Shown: positions 1-9,310, counted from the stretch's first letter. The stretch: 64,000 nucleotides of DNA from JAMXLO01 sp963696645 (GCA_963696645.1 CAVOKY010000008.1:434001-498000); one strand, 5' to 3'. Notes: generated from the letters alone by a model not told the origin. Numbers and translations: made by a program.

Positions 1-159
1 ATGATCCGATAACCAGTCGCTGAACTCCGCGGGCGGCCGGGGGGATGCGCTTATTGTTGCCATGCACCGGAACCGGACCGCAATCTGGCATCGTTAAGAG
101 CGCAAGGATCTCCCCCCGGGGGATCGCGAATAAAACCGATAGCGTTCAAGGGGGCCGCG

Positions 160-1764
160 ATGCATCGCCGCACGCTGTTGAAGTCTACCGCCGCAACGTT
201 ACTTTCGGCGCCGGGATTGGGGCTTTCGAATTTGGCCGCGCCAGCGATCGCGCAGCCGGCCAACACGGCGACGCTGCGGTTCGTGCCGCAGGCGAATCTC
301 ACGCTGCTGGACCCGGTGTTCACCACGGCGACGGTGACCAGCAACCACGGCTACTACGTGTTCGACACGCTGTATTCGGTCGGGCCGGACGGTGTCTCCC
401 ATCCGCAGATGGCCGATGGCCACACGGTCTCGGACGACAAGCTCACCTGGCGGATCAGGCTGCGCGAGGGGCTGCTGTTCCATGACGGTACCCCGGTGCG
501 CGCGACCGACTGCATCGCCAGCATCCAGCGCTGGGCCGTGCGCGACCCGTTCGGCCAGTTGCTCGCCGCTTCCCTTGACAGCTACGCGGCCGACGGCGAC
601 CGCACCCTGGTGATCAAACTGAAGCAGCCTTTCCCGCTGCTGGACACGGCGCTCGGCAAGCCCGATTCGTCGGTGCCGTTCATCATGCCGGAGCGTCTGG
701 CAACGACCGCGGCGGACAAGCCGGTGACGGAGATGGTGGGCTCTGGCCCCTACCGGTTCGTCGCCGACGAATATGTCAACGGCAGCCAGGTGGTGTACGA
801 GAGGTTCGACAAATACGTCTCGCGCGCGGAACCGCCGCTGTGGGCCACCGGTGCCAAGCACGCGTATTTCCCGCGCATCGTCTGGCATATCATCCCGGAT
901 GCCGCGACCGCCGGCGCGGCACTGCAGAACAACGAGATCGACTGGTGGGAACAGCCGCTGGCCGATCTGCTGCCGCGGTTCGCGGCCGATCCGAATATCG
1001 CCCTTCAGGTCGACCAGCCGTGGGGGCGCATTTCGTGGCTGATCCTCAATCAGGCGCAGCCGCCGTTCAACGACGTACGCATCCGCCGCGCGGCGATGAT
1101 GGCCGCGCGACAGGATGACTACATGCGCGCCACGTTCGGCGACGACAAGTCGCTGTGGCGCGTCTGCAAGGACGTGTTCCCGTTCGGTACGCCGTACTAT
1201 TCCGGTGCCGATAGTGACGCGATGCAAGGCGACCTGACGCTGGCGGCGAAGATGCTGAAGGATGCCGGGTATGCCGGCCAGAAGGTCGTCGTGATCAATC
1301 CGACCGATTTCGCGGCGATCCATCCGTTGGGGCTGGTCACTGCCGATACGCTGAAACAGATCGGCATGAACGTCGAACTGCAGGAAACCGACTGGGGCAC
1401 CGTGGTGCAACGGCGTGGCAGCATGGAGCCGGTGGAAAAGGGCGGCTGGAGCGCGTTCCACACCTTCGCCTCCTCGGCGACCGCAAGCAGTCCCGCGACG
1501 CATCCGCTGATCACCGGGCGCGGTGCGAAGGGCTGGTTCGGCTGGTGGGACAACGCGGCGGCGCGCGCGCTGACGACGGAATGGCTGACCGCGCCGGACG
1601 CCGCCGCACAGGAGAAGGCGGCCAAGGCCCTGTCGCACGTGGCGATGACCGATGTGGCGACGGTGCCGGTCGGACAATGGTACGGAATGACCGCGTTCCG
1701 CCGCAGCATCAAAGGCGTGCTGCAGGGCGTCTCGCCGTATCCGTGGCACGTCCGGCCTGCGTAG
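160..1764 (+). CDS. ABC transporter substrate-binding protein, family 5 (peptide/nickel type)
   Basis: The 534-residue protein is the periplasmic solute-binding component of an ABC importer of the DppA/OppA class. The N-terminus (RRTLLKSTAATLL..., cleavage probably after AIAQ near residue 32) looks like a Tat-type signal. The mature part has the family's typical opening (LRFVPQANLTLLDPVFTT), followed by the WRIRLREGLLFHDGTPV segment seen in family 5 binding proteins. Length fits the family. No permease or ATPase genes follow, so this is either an orphan or the rest lies upstream of the window. The ATG at 160 follows a G-rich stretch that can act as a ribosome binding site. The substrate cannot be told; small peptides are the usual guess. 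Upstream bases 1-159 hold no recognisable gene. Confidence 0.9.
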   Translation: MHRRTLLKSTAATLLSAPGLGLSNLAAPAIAQPANTATLRFVPQANLTLLDPVFTTATVTSNHGYYVFDTLYSVGPDGVSHPQMADGHTVSDDKLTWRIRLREGLLFHDGTPVRATDCIASIQRWAVRDPFGQLLAASLDSYAADGDRTLVIKLKQPFPLLDTALGKPDSSVPFIMPERLATTAADKPVTEMVGSGPYRFVADEYVNGSQVVYERFDKYVSRAEPPLWATGAKHAYFPRIVWHIIPDAATAGAALQNNEIDWWEQPLADLLPRFAADPNIALQVDQPWGRISWLILNQAQPPFNDVRIRRAAMMAARQDDYMRATFGDDKSLWRVCKDVFPFGTPYYSGADSDAMQGDLTLAAKMLKDAGYAGQKVVVINPTDFAAIHPLGLVTADTLKQIGMNVELQETDWGTVVQRRGSMEPVEKGGWSAFHTFASSATASSPATHPLITGRGAKGWFGWWDNAAARALTTEWLTAPDAAAQEKAAKALSHVAMTDVATVPVGQWYGMTAFRRSIKGVLQGVSPYPWHVRPA

Positions 1765-1833
1765 CCGGGCGGCCGGTCGCCGGTTCCGGCGTGTTCGTGC
1801 TATGTGTGGCGGCGATCAACGTGTGAGGAAGCC

Positions 1834-2319
1834 ATGATCCATCATCTTTCCATCGCCGCGCGCGACCCGCAGCAGGCCGCCGGCGTGCTCGCCGAACTCA
1901 TGGGTGGGACCGCTGTGCCGTTCCCGCCCAATCCTGGCAGCTTCTTCGCACTACAGCTCGATGAGCATGGTTCCGGCGTGGAGGTCTATCCCGCGGGAAC
2001 CGAGCTACAACCGAACGGCAACACCGGCGGTACCTTCGTGAGAAAGGACGAGCGCGGCTATGGATCGACGCATTTTGCACTCAGTGTCGCGACCGATGCG
2101 GCGACGGTGCAGGCGATCGCCGAACGTGCGGGATGGAAGTGTTTCGACTGCAATCGTGGCCCGTTCCATGTGATCGAGGTCTGGGTCGAGAACAACACGA
2201 TGGTCGAGATCCTGCCGCCCGGGTATGCCCAGGAATATCTGGCGTTTACTCGGCCGGATAAGGTCAAGGCAGCCATGGCGGCGGCCTCGACCGCGGCGGG
2301 CCGCCATCGCCAGGGCTGA
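1834..2319 (+). CDS. VOC (glyoxalase/bleomycin-resistance fold) family protein
   Basis: The 161-residue protein starts MIHHLSIAARDPQQAAGVL, the beta-alpha opening of a vicinal-oxygen-chelate domain, and ends with an FHVIEVWVENNTMVEILPP segment that supplies the late beta strands. Such proteins are metal-dependent lyases, dioxygenases or isomerases acting on small molecules; the substrate is not predictable here. I chose the ATG at 1834 because it has GAGGAAG just upstream and the domain begins right there; an earlier in-frame start at 1804 would add ten unconvincing residues. It lies 69 bp after the substrate-binding protein and could share its transcript. Confidence 0.8.
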   Translation: MIHHLSIAARDPQQAAGVLAELMGGTAVPFPPNPGSFFALQLDEHGSGVEVYPAGTELQPNGNTGGTFVRKDERGYGSTHFALSVATDAATVQAIAERAGWKCFDCNRGPFHVIEVWVENNTMVEILPPGYAQEYLAFTRPDKVKAAMAAASTAAGRHRQG

Positions 2320-2331
2320 ACCGCCCAGGGT

Positions 2332-2529
2332 CAGGGCTCTGCCCTGAAGCCCGCCAGGAGGCTTTGCCTCCTGGACCTCCAGCAAAGGCAGTCGCCTTTG
2401 CAATCCAATCCTTTTCGACCGGTGGGGGTGGGGATGGCTGAGGCCGAGCATGGCCACTGCCGTGCTCGGCCTCGGCCATCCCCACCCCCACCGATCGCAA
2501 GCGACAGGTTCCAAGGGCGGCGCCCTTGG
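2332..2529. repeat. Cluster of nested palindromes (intergenic repeat element)
   Basis: Five hairpin-forming palindromes follow one another: 2332-2346 (CAGGGCTCTGCCCTG), 2354-2374, 2382-2401 (centred on AGTC), a long one with 34-base arms at 2421-2454 and 2459-2492, and 2511-2529. A sixth GGGC...GCCC motif at 2541-2553 appears split by the adjacent insertion sequence and resumes at about 3864. This looks like a compound intergenic repeat of high-GC alphaproteobacteria. It may also terminate transcription from the VOC gene. Confidence 0.7.
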
Positions 2530-2549
2530 CGGGAGTCCAGAGGGCGCTG

Positions 2550-3867
2550 CCCCATAGGCGTTAAATTACTGCTTGACCCGGCGCAACTCGGCCTGATTCT
2601 GGGAGCGGATGCAGAACACAGCATCGATCCCGGCGGACCAGTTCGAGGCACTGCTGCGCCGGCTGCCGGCCGACCTCGATCTCGACAGTCTCGCCCGGCA
2701 GACCAAGGCAATCGAGCGCAAGCGCGAGATCGCCTCCGGCGCCACTCTGTTGCGCCTGTCACTGGCACGCGGCCCGGGCGGGCTGTCGCTGAGCCAGGCG
2801 GCAGCCTGGGCGACGATGCTGGCAGGCGTGCGGATCAGCGACCCAGGCGTGAAGTACCGGTTGGACAAGTCGGTCGAGTTCCTGGAAGCGGTGATGATGC
2901 GGCAACTGGCGGCGAAGGCGCCCGGTGCCGCGGTGCGCTGGCCAGGACGCATCCTGCGTGGCTGCGACGGCAGTTGCATCCGCGAGCGCGGCAGCGCGAG
3001 TGCCGATTGGCGGGTGCATGCGGTGTACGACCTGGGGCGCGGCGGTTTCTCGCACCTCGAGTTGACCGACAAGCACGGTGCCGAGGCGATCGACCGTGGC
3101 GCAGCGATCCCCGGCGAGATCCGCATTGGCGACCGCAATTTCGGTCGCGCCGCGAGTCTGCAACGCTTTCGCCAGCAGAGCGCCGGCCAGGCCGATTTCA
3201 TCGTCCGGGTCGGCTGGAACGCGTTCAATCTACGCCGGCCGGATGGGCCGGATTTCGACCTGATCGGCCATCTCGGCACGCTGCCCGGCGACACGCTGGC
3301 GCACGAAGTGATGGTGCAAGCCAAGGTCGGCCCGCTGGACCCACCCCGGCCATTGCGCCTGATCATCCAGCGCAAGACCCCGGCGGCAACCGAGACGACA
3401 CGCAAGAAGCTGCTGGCCGCGGCGTCGCGCAAGCAGAAGACGCTCGATCCGCGCAGCCTGATCGCGGCCGAATTCATGATCGTGGCGACCTCATTGCCGG
3501 CACAGCAGTATCCGCCCGACGAGGTGCTCGCGGTATACCGCCTGCGCTGCTTGCCGACGCGCACCGAACGGGCGACGCGAAGTTGGCTCTACCCGCACTT
3601 TATCCTTGCCCTGTTGTGCGACGATCTCAGCCAGGAGTTCCTGGAATCTTCCCCCTGAGGCGTTGCTCGACGCGGCCTATGTCCCCTCGCTCTGGCGCGC
3701 GCAAAGCACCGCCTTGCTGGTGCTCGGTCTGGCGATCATCGGCCCGCTTACTCTCGATGCCCTGGCGCGCGCCGATCCGAACGTTCATCACCGGCTCGCT
3801 CACTCCCGACGAAAACGAAGACCGCACATCTGCTATCCGCTACAGCACTAATTTAACGCCTATGGGG
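2550..3867 (+). mobile_element. IS4-family insertion sequence, 1.3 kb, with 19-bp perfect terminal inverted repeats
   Basis: The left end CCCCATAGGCGTTAAATTA (2550-2568) is the exact reverse complement of the right end TAATTTAACGCCTATGGGG (3849-3867); a further TGCT matches beyond one mismatch. The element encloses a single IS4-type transposase gene. It sits inside a palindromic intergenic repeat whose halves (GGGCGCTGCC on the left, GGCAAAGCCCC on the right) flank it. No clear target-site duplication is visible because the flanks themselves are palindromic. It is probably immobile on its own because its transposase lacks the YREK segment (see the gene entry). Confidence 0.85.
2609..3658 (+). 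pseudogene. IS4-family transposase with deleted YREK catalytic segment
   Basis: The 349-residue reading frame carries DDE-transposase landmarks: a first aspartate in GCDGSCIRERGS (about residue 115) and a second in IGDRNFGRA (about 172). IS4 enzymes normally read LAVYRLRW, then about 17 residues holding the third acidic residue (Y-x2-R-x3-E-x6-K), before LPTRTE. Here VYRLRC runs straight into LPTRTERATRSW, so the segment with the catalytic glutamate is missing in frame. The C-terminal SWLYPHFILALLCDDLSQEF is intact. I infer a small in-frame deletion giving an inactive enzyme. The identity is secure; inactivity is inferred from memory of the family alignment. Confidence 0.75.
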
Positions 3868-3979
3868 CAAAGCCCCCGGTGGGGTTCGGGCAACGCCCCG
3901 CTCTGCTGATCCGTCGATCGCAGGTTGCGGTCCCCCGCCGTGCGGTTAAGCTGTCGCACAGCCCATGGAGGAAACAGCC

Positions 3980-5014
3980 ATGACAACCATGATCGACATG
4001 CATGCCCACTGGAGGCCCGCCGAAGTCGCCGACGCCTTGCGCGCCCGCGGCAAGGAACCGCGCATCCTGCGCAATCAGGACGGCGCCGAAGTACTGAAAT
4101 CCCGGATGGGCGAGGAGCCGCTCGGCAAGGCGTTCGATGATGTCGCGTTCCATCTGAGCCGGATGGACCGCCAGGGGGTCGAGACGAGCGTGCTGTCGCT
4201 GCTCGGTTCGTTCTGCTGGATCGAAAGCCAGCCGCCGGAGGCGTCCGGGCCGTTGTGTCAGCGCGTCAACGACGGGTTCTCGGCGATCTGCCAGGAGCAC
4301 CCTGGCCGCTTCTCCGCTTTCGCCGCGCTGCCCCTGACGGACATGTCTGCCGCCGCCGCTGAACTGGAACGGGCGCTCGGACTGCCGGGCGTGATCGGCG
4401 CGCAGTTGCCAGGCAACTACTTCCTCACGCGCGCTGACGCCGAAGCGGCGCGTCCACTGCTGGAGGTCGCCAACCGCCACCGCGCGGTGCTGCTGATCCA
4501 TCACGGGCCACGGCCTGGCGACGCGTTTCCCAAGGTTGGGGGCGATACGGACAACGTGCGCCGCCGCAACGGCACGCTGGATATGCAGGCGAGCCTGTCG
4601 TCGGTGATGGTGACGCTGTGCCTTACCGAGTTCCTGGCGGCGTATCCGGACGTGACAGTCGTGGTGCACAACCTGGGTGGCAACATTCCCTACGAGGTTG
4701 AGCGCATGGATCACCGCTGCCTGCTTGACACGCCGGACGAGGAGCTGCCGTCGGCGCGCTTCCGGAGGGCGGGGGTGTTCGTGGATTGCAACTCGTTCGG
4801 ACCGCGTGCGATCGAGGCGGCGGTGGCGCTGTATGGCGCCGAGCGGATCGTGTGCGGGACGGATGGGAGCGCGTTCGGGGTTGACTGGACCCGGAAGGCG
4901 CTGGCGGATGCGGCGATCGGCGAGCAGGCGCGCGAACAGATCATGCACCGGAATGCGGCGGCGATGATGGCGCGGGTGGAGAGGAGTGCTGAGCGGGCGA
5001 TGGCCGCCGAGTGA
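3980..5014 (+). CDS. Amidohydrolase-superfamily TIM-barrel protein (ACMSD-like)
   Basis: The 344-residue protein belongs to amidohydrolase family 2. It opens with the metal-binding motif IDMHAHW (HxH), has a third histidine in LLIHHGPRPGD (about 175) and one in VVVHNLGGN (about 230), and a late aspartate in IVCGTDGSAFG (about 300). This is the pattern of metal-dependent decarboxylases and hydrolases such as ACMSD or gamma-resorcylate decarboxylase. The start at 3980 is chosen because GGAGGA lies just upstream; an ATG at 3965 overlaps that site. The gene stands alone between the IS and a convergent Uma2 gene. The substrate is unknown. Confidence 0.85.
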   Translation: MTTMIDMHAHWRPAEVADALRARGKEPRILRNQDGAEVLKSRMGEEPLGKAFDDVAFHLSRMDRQGVETSVLSLLGSFCWIESQPPEASGPLCQRVNDGFSAICQEHPGRFSAFAALPLTDMSAAAAELERALGLPGVIGAQLPGNYFLTRADAEAARPLLEVANRHRAVLLIHHGPRPGDAFPKVGGDTDNVRRRNGTLDMQASLSSVMVTLCLTEFLAAYPDVTVVVHNLGGNIPYEVERMDHRCLLDTPDEELPSARFRRAGVFVDCNSFGPRAIEAAVALYGAERIVCGTDGSAFGVDWTRKALADAAIGEQAREQIMHRNAAAMMARVERSAERAMAAE

Positions 5015-5036
5015 AGCGAGCGGGGGCGGCCGTTGC

Positions 5037-5603
5037 TCAGTCGAGGTAGAACTCCTCGACTGTCACCATGATCCCAGGAGGATCGAGCCGGATTTCGCCA
5101 GACAGGAAAACCTGTGTGGCGATCTGGTCGGGTGCCGTGCGCGAGTGGCGAACGATGCGCCGCTCCTCAGGCCAGACGACCAGGTAGTGCTGCACCGACG
5201 GCAGCTTGAAGTAGGCACGTAGCTTGGTGGCCCGATCCCTGGTGCCGCTGTCCGGGGACAGCACTTCGACCAGCACCAGAGGGTTGGGGACTCTGGTGGC
5301 GTCGCCGTGCAGTTGCGGTCCGCAATGCAGGAGAGCATCGGGCTCGAAGTCGCTGTCTTCGACCTGAACGGTCATGCCGTCGCCGAAGACCTGGCAATAC
5401 GTCAGTCCCGCTTCTCGTATGGCGCGCCGCATGGCATCGCGCGCTGCGCCCTTGCGCAGGTTGTGCGAGGCCCGCTCAGGCGCCATCGCGACCACGATAC
5501 CCTCGATACGCTCGAACCGGCCGGACGGCTGCTGCTCCACCCAGGCCAGGAACTCCTCCCGAGTCATGGGGGTCTCGGGCTCGTGGGTCTGGGCGCGCGC
5601 CAT
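5037..5603 (-). CDS. Uma2-family PD-(D/E)XK endonuclease-like protein
   Basis: The 188-residue protein has the Uma2/DUF820 pattern: MTREEFLAWVE near the N-terminus, FERIEGIVVAMAPE, the acidic residue in FEPDALLHC (about 90), then PLVLVEVLSPDSGTRD (about 110) and the tail motif YLVVWPEERRIVRH. The fold is a restriction-nuclease fold; function in the cell is unknown and no DNA target is proven. ATG 5603 was preferred over an upstream in-frame start at 5735, which would add 44 low-complexity residues overlapping the neighbouring gene. It lies 5 bp downstream of a small gene on the same strand, probably co-transcribed. Confidence 0.8.
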   Translation of the reverse strand: MARAQTHEPETPMTREEFLAWVEQQPSGRFERIEGIVVAMAPERASHNLRKGAARDAMRRAIREAGLTYCQVFGDGMTVQVEDSDFEPDALLHCGPQLHGDATRVPNPLVLVEVLSPDSGTRDRATKLRAYFKLPSVQHYLVVWPEERRIVRHSRTAPDQIATQVFLSGEIRLDPPGIMVTVEEFYLD

Positions 5604-5608
5604 GGCGA

Positions 5609-5812
5609 TCAGGTGCGATCGTGCGGCGGGGTGTGCGCCAGGAACATCGAGTAGTTGAGCCACCACTGGCTGTCGCGCTCTGCCCCGGTCGCGTCGCGCG
5701 CCATGCCAGCCTCTGCATAGGACTGCGCGAGCCATTTCAGGCCGCGTGCGATCGCCTGCGCCTTTTCCGCCGGCATCAGCGGGACGCGGCCGGACTCTGG
5801 TGCGTCGCTCAT
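5609..5812 (-). CDS. Small hypothetical protein (67 aa) upstream of Uma2
   Basis: A 67-residue protein, MSDAPESGRVPLMPAEKAQA..., rich in alpha-helix formers and ending HTPPHDRT. It has no signal peptide or membrane segment. The TGA is only 5 bp from the Uma2 start, which suggests a two-gene unit. I do not recognise the family. The start at 5812 follows GGAGGGTCGC, a good ribosome binding site. Confidence 0.6.
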   Translation of the reverse strand: MSDAPESGRVPLMPAEKAQAIARGLKWLAQSYAEAGMARDATGAERDSQWWLNYSMFLAHTPPHDRT

Positions 5813-6157
5813 GTGCGACCCTCCGGGGGGACAGATAGGCGTTAGAGGTAACACTCGCGGAGCGGCGGTCAACAGCGCCAATCGCGCCGATGCACCGATG
5901 GCCGAATCAGGACGGCGGGGCCAGTCGAAGGCCGACCCCGCGAGTGATGGCTCGCTGGTCAGGGATAACGGTTCAGGTTGGGCCGGTGCCGGGCTCCTGG
6001 TGCATCGGCAGCCAGGGGTCATGAGCAGCCGTTCGCAGTCCCGGCGCCAGACGGGCTCCGATCGACCCAACCCGAACCGGGGGCGCACCGGTGTTTCCCG
6101 CTGGCGGCCGGTCCGTTTATCGTATGAGGCGCAGGCAAGGAAACCCAGGATCGCGAC
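5813..6157. other. Intergenic region between divergent genes, no gene seen
   Basis: These 345 bases separate the small leftward gene at 5812 from the rightward lyase at 6158 and should hold both promoters. No convincing reading frame, repeat or operator was found. Confidence 0.5.
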
Positions 6158-7048
6158 ATGGACAAACCCATTCGGCCGCTGCGCAGTTTTCTGTTCGCAC
6201 CGGGCAATCACGCGCGCCGCGTCGAAAAGGCGCTGTCACTCGATGCCGACGCCGTGATCCTGGACCTCGAAGATGCTGTCGCGATCGCCGAGAAATCCGC
6301 GACCCGCGCATTGGTAGCGGCTGCGCTCGGACGTAGTCGGGAGGGATTGCTGTACGTCCGGGTCAACGCCATCGATACCACATTCTGCTACGGCGACCTG
6401 CTTGCGATCGTTCAGCCCGGTCTGGACGGCATCGTTCTCCCGAAGGTCGAAAGCGCGGCCGGGCTCGCAACGATCGATTGGCTGTTGGCTCAACTCGAGC
6501 GCGACCGGGGACTGACCGTAGGTAACATCGATCTGATCCCGATCATCGAAACGGCGCGCGGTGTCCAACAGATAGATGCGATCCTCGCGGCGGGCACGCG
6601 CGTCCGACGTGTAGCCTTCGGTGCCGGCGACTTCACGCTCGACGTGAACATGGCCTGGAGCCGCAGCGAGATCGAGCTTGCGCACGCCCGCGCGGTTATC
6701 GTCACTGTGTCACGCGCGGCCGGTGTGGACGCGCCGCTCGATACGGTCTGGGTCGATCTGACAGACCCCGAGGGCTTGGAAGCGTCGGCCCGCACGGCAT
6801 TGGGATATGGTTTCCAAGGCAAGATGTGCATCCATCCCGAGCAGATTGCGGTCGTGAACCGTGTATTCACGCCGAGTGATGCCGAGGTTGCGTTTGCGGA
6901 CCGCGTCACCGCCGCGTTCACCAATGCCGAAGCCAATGGCAGCGCGGCAATCCAGCTCGACGGGAAGTTCATCGACTATCCCATCGTGTATCGCGCGCAA
7001 CGGGTCTTGCGGACAGTCGCTGCGATACGCGCGCGGGAGAAAAGATGA
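6158..7048 (+). CDS. HpcH/HpaI aldolase family, CitE-like CoA-ester lyase
   Basis: The 296-residue TIM-barrel protein matches citrate-lyase-beta-like/malyl-CoA lyases: LRSFLFAPGNHARRVEKAL (CoA-binding start), DAVILDLEDAV (metal-site acid), VRVNAID, VLPKVESA, LIPIIETARGV (glutamate of the Mg site), FGAGDFTLDV and KMCIHPEQI. Such enzymes cleave or form beta-hydroxyacyl-CoA thioesters (malyl-, citramalyl-CoA). The stop overlaps the start of the CoA-transferase by 4 bp (ATGA), so the two are translationally coupled: the transferase probably makes the CoA ester and this enzyme cleaves it. The exact acid is not predictable. Confidence 0.88.
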   Translation: MDKPIRPLRSFLFAPGNHARRVEKALSLDADAVILDLEDAVAIAEKSATRALVAAALGRSREGLLYVRVNAIDTTFCYGDLLAIVQPGLDGIVLPKVESAAGLATIDWLLAQLERDRGLTVGNIDLIPIIETARGVQQIDAILAAGTRVRRVAFGAGDFTLDVNMAWSRSEIELAHARAVIVTVSRAAGVDAPLDTVWVDLTDPEGLEASARTALGYGFQGKMCIHPEQIAVVNRVFTPSDAEVAFADRVTAAFTNAEANGSAAIQLDGKFIDYPIVYRAQRVLRTVAAIRAREKR

Positions 7049-8232
7049 TGACGGACAATCCAATTGGGCCGCTTGGCGGGGTCAAGGTTCTCGACCTGTG
7101 CAGCTATCTCGCCGGTCCCTATGGCTGCACGCTGCTGGCCGACTTTGGCGCCGACGTGATCAAGATCGAATCACCGCAAGGCGACATGCTGCGCCAGTTT
7201 CCGTCGAGCCTGGCCGGCGAGAGTCGTTTCTTTCTCGGCACCAACCGCGGCAAGCGCGCACTGGCGCTCGACCTGAAACAGCCGGAGGGGTTGGCTGTTC
7301 TGCACCGCATGGTGGCGAGTGCGGATGTGTTGGTGGAGAATTTTCGTCCTTCGGTTCCGGCGAGGCTCGGGATCGATTATCCGCGCTTGCGAGCGATCAA
7401 TCCGCGCCTGATCTACGCCGGCCTGACCGGCTACGGCGACGCGGGACCGCTCAGCGAGAAGGGCGGTTTCGACCAGGTCCTGCAGTGCCTGACTGGCATG
7501 GCGGTATTCCAGGGCGGTGGGGCCAACAAGCCGCAACTGGTGCTTGGATCGGTACTCGACTACTTCACCTCCGCGCTGCTCGCCTATGGTGTCACCGCCG
7601 CGCTGTTCCAACGCGAGCGCAGCGGTCGCGGACAATGTCTCAGCCTCTCGCTGTTGCGCAGCGCGTTGACGATCCAGGCTGGCCGCTTTGTGTGGGCCGA
7701 AAGCGAGGGCCGCGATGTCACACGCGATTCAGGTACCGGTGGGCTTACCGGAATCCATCCGACAAAGCGCGGCGGCTTGTATATCTCGGTGCACTCCAAC
7801 CATTTCTTCGCGGCATTGTGCGAGCTGATCGGACGCCCGGAGCTGGCGAGTGACCCGCGCTGCGCGACGATGCGCAGTCGCGCCGAACATGCTGCCGAAT
7901 TGGTGCCGGAAGTGCGAGCCGCTCTCGCCGCGCGCACCGCGCTCGAGTGGGAGGCGATTTTCGGCGAGCAGGTGCCGTGCGCAGCGGTACGGCCGATCGA
8001 AGATATGTTTGACCATCCGCAGGTTCTCGCCGAGGAGTTGGTGACGACCCTCGATCATCCGGTGGCCGGGCGGTATCGAACAATGACGAAGCCGGTCAAG
8101 TTCTCGGACACGCCTTGGCCGGCACCGACCGCGTCGCCGACGTTCGGCCAGCACAACGACGAGATCCTTGCGGCTCACGGGTACTCGGCGGCCGAGATTG
8201 CTGCGTTCCGCGAGCGCGGCGTCGTGCGCTGA
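7045..8232 (+). CDS. CaiB/BaiF family (class III) CoA-transferase
   Basis: The 395-residue protein moves CoA between an acyl-CoA donor and a carboxylic acid. Landmarks are VKVLDLCSYLAGPYGCTLL and LADFGADVIKIESPQGD at the N-terminus, TNRGKRALALDLKQPEG, VLVENFRPSV, and the region LVLGSVLDYFTSALLAYG holding the expected catalytic aspartate (about residue 172), then RSGRGQCLSLSLL. Length is typical. It overlaps the upstream CitE-like lyase gene by 4 bp. A degraded fragment resembling residues around 178-200 of this protein is present at 26.4 kb. Confidence 0.9.
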   Translation: MMTDNPIGPLGGVKVLDLCSYLAGPYGCTLLADFGADVIKIESPQGDMLRQFPSSLAGESRFFLGTNRGKRALALDLKQPEGLAVLHRMVASADVLVENFRPSVPARLGIDYPRLRAINPRLIYAGLTGYGDAGPLSEKGGFDQVLQCLTGMAVFQGGGANKPQLVLGSVLDYFTSALLAYGVTAALFQRERSGRGQCLSLSLLRSALTIQAGRFVWAESEGRDVTRDSGTGGLTGIHPTKRGGLYISVHSNHFFAALCELIGRPELASDPRCATMRSRAEHAAELVPEVRAALAARTALEWEAIFGEQVPCAAVRPIEDMFDHPQVLAEELVTTLDHPVAGRYRTMTKPVKFSDTPWPAPTASPTFGQHNDEILAAHGYSAAEIAAFRERGVVR

Positions 8233-8314
8233 GCGGTGCCAAACGCATCGTGTGCGGCAGCGACGCCGAACGTTCCAAATGGGCGTCGATTGGAAAGCCC
8301 GGCGTTCACCAACG

Positions 8315-9028
8315 TTATGATGGTAGAATGCGACGACCGGCATCCAGCAGCATATCGCTGACCCACGCTCCTTGCATCACGTCCAGTTGCATCGTGCCAC
8401 CAGCCTGTTGGATGCGGCGCGTGATCTCCTGCATCGTGCGGACAACTTCCGGATGGTCAGGCTGGCCCGGATAGCCAAGACTTTGGGCGAAATCGTTTGG
8501 GCCGATGCTGTACAGGTCGATGCCCGGCACCGATAGAATAGCGTCGAGGTTGTCCAACACGGCGACATCCTCCAGCAATGCGCACACCAGCATCTCCTCG
8601 TTTGCCTCGCGGTAGTACGCCGCCTTGTCCGCAATCCCGGCGTTGTAGTCGGTGCCCCGGTTCCCCCCGAATGACCGCTGGCCAAGCGGGCCGAAGTAGC
8701 ACGCTCGCACGAGTTGGCGGGCATCCGCCTCGGTGGCGATGTGCGGACCCAATACGCCCATGATCCCGCGATCGAGATAGCGCAGGATGGTTGATGAGCC
8801 GATGTCCGGCACCCTGGCGATTGTCGTGACGCTATGGCGTTCGGCGGTCCTGCACAGGTCTTCCAGCTGGTCCAGACCGAACGGCCCGTGCTCGCCGTCA
8901 ATGAAGACGAAATCGAAGTCGAGCTTCCCCAGAATGTCGATCACCCATGGGGATGGGAAGGAAAGATTGTAGCCGTACGCCTTGCGGCCGGCGCGCATGG
9001 CGGCTTTGATTCGGTTGGGTTGCTTCAT
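8315..9028 (-). CDS. HpcH/HpaI aldolase (2-oxo-3-deoxy-acid aldolase type)
   Basis: The 237-residue protein has the features of class II HpaI-type aldolases: DFDFVFIDGEHGPFGLDQL (about 35-53), SVTTIARVPDIGSSTILRYLDRG, GIMGVLGPHI, then a CALLEDVAVLDNLDAIL segment and IDLYSIGPNDFAQSLGYPG. These enzymes split 4-hydroxy-2-oxo acids into pyruvate or glyoxylate and an aldehyde with a divalent metal. It is transcribed towards the CoA-transferase (convergent, 82 bp apart). It is only distantly related to the CitE-like lyase at 6158, which sits in another branch of the family. Confidence 0.88.
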   Translation of the reverse strand: MKQPNRIKAAMRAGRKAYGYNLSFPSPWVIDILGKLDFDFVFIDGEHGPFGLDQLEDLCRTAERHSVTTIARVPDIGSSTILRYLDRGIMGVLGPHIATEADARQLVRACYFGPLGQRSFGGNRGTDYNAGIADKAAYYREANEEMLVCALLEDVAVLDNLDAILSVPGIDLYSIGPNDFAQSLGYPGQPDHPEVVRTMQEITRRIQQAGGTMQLDVMQGAWVSDMLLDAGRRILPS

Positions 9029-9310
9029 CGTATGTCCTCATGTTTGCGGCGACTGCGACCTCACCGTCCCACCCTGTTCGACGTTTGGCGCATACCGACC
9101 AAACTCTATACCAACAGAAGCGCGTCCTCCAGGATGCGGTAGCAAGCGCCAAACGGCCGACGCCCTTTAACCAAATTCCTCCCGGCCTCCGGACCTTGTC
9201 ACGGACTATGTATGGTGTTCTCTTCCGATGCAGCGAATAACGCCATGGTCAGGGCGTCCTCGGCGGACGTCGATCATGGGTCCCAGACAAACGAATGATG
9301 GGAGATAGAA

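Noticed and set aside
199..1749. Long 516-codon frame on the minus strand across the substrate-binding protein
   Set aside because: Mirror of a clear family 5 binding protein; Arg/His-rich, no domain, typical shadow frame of GC-rich DNA.
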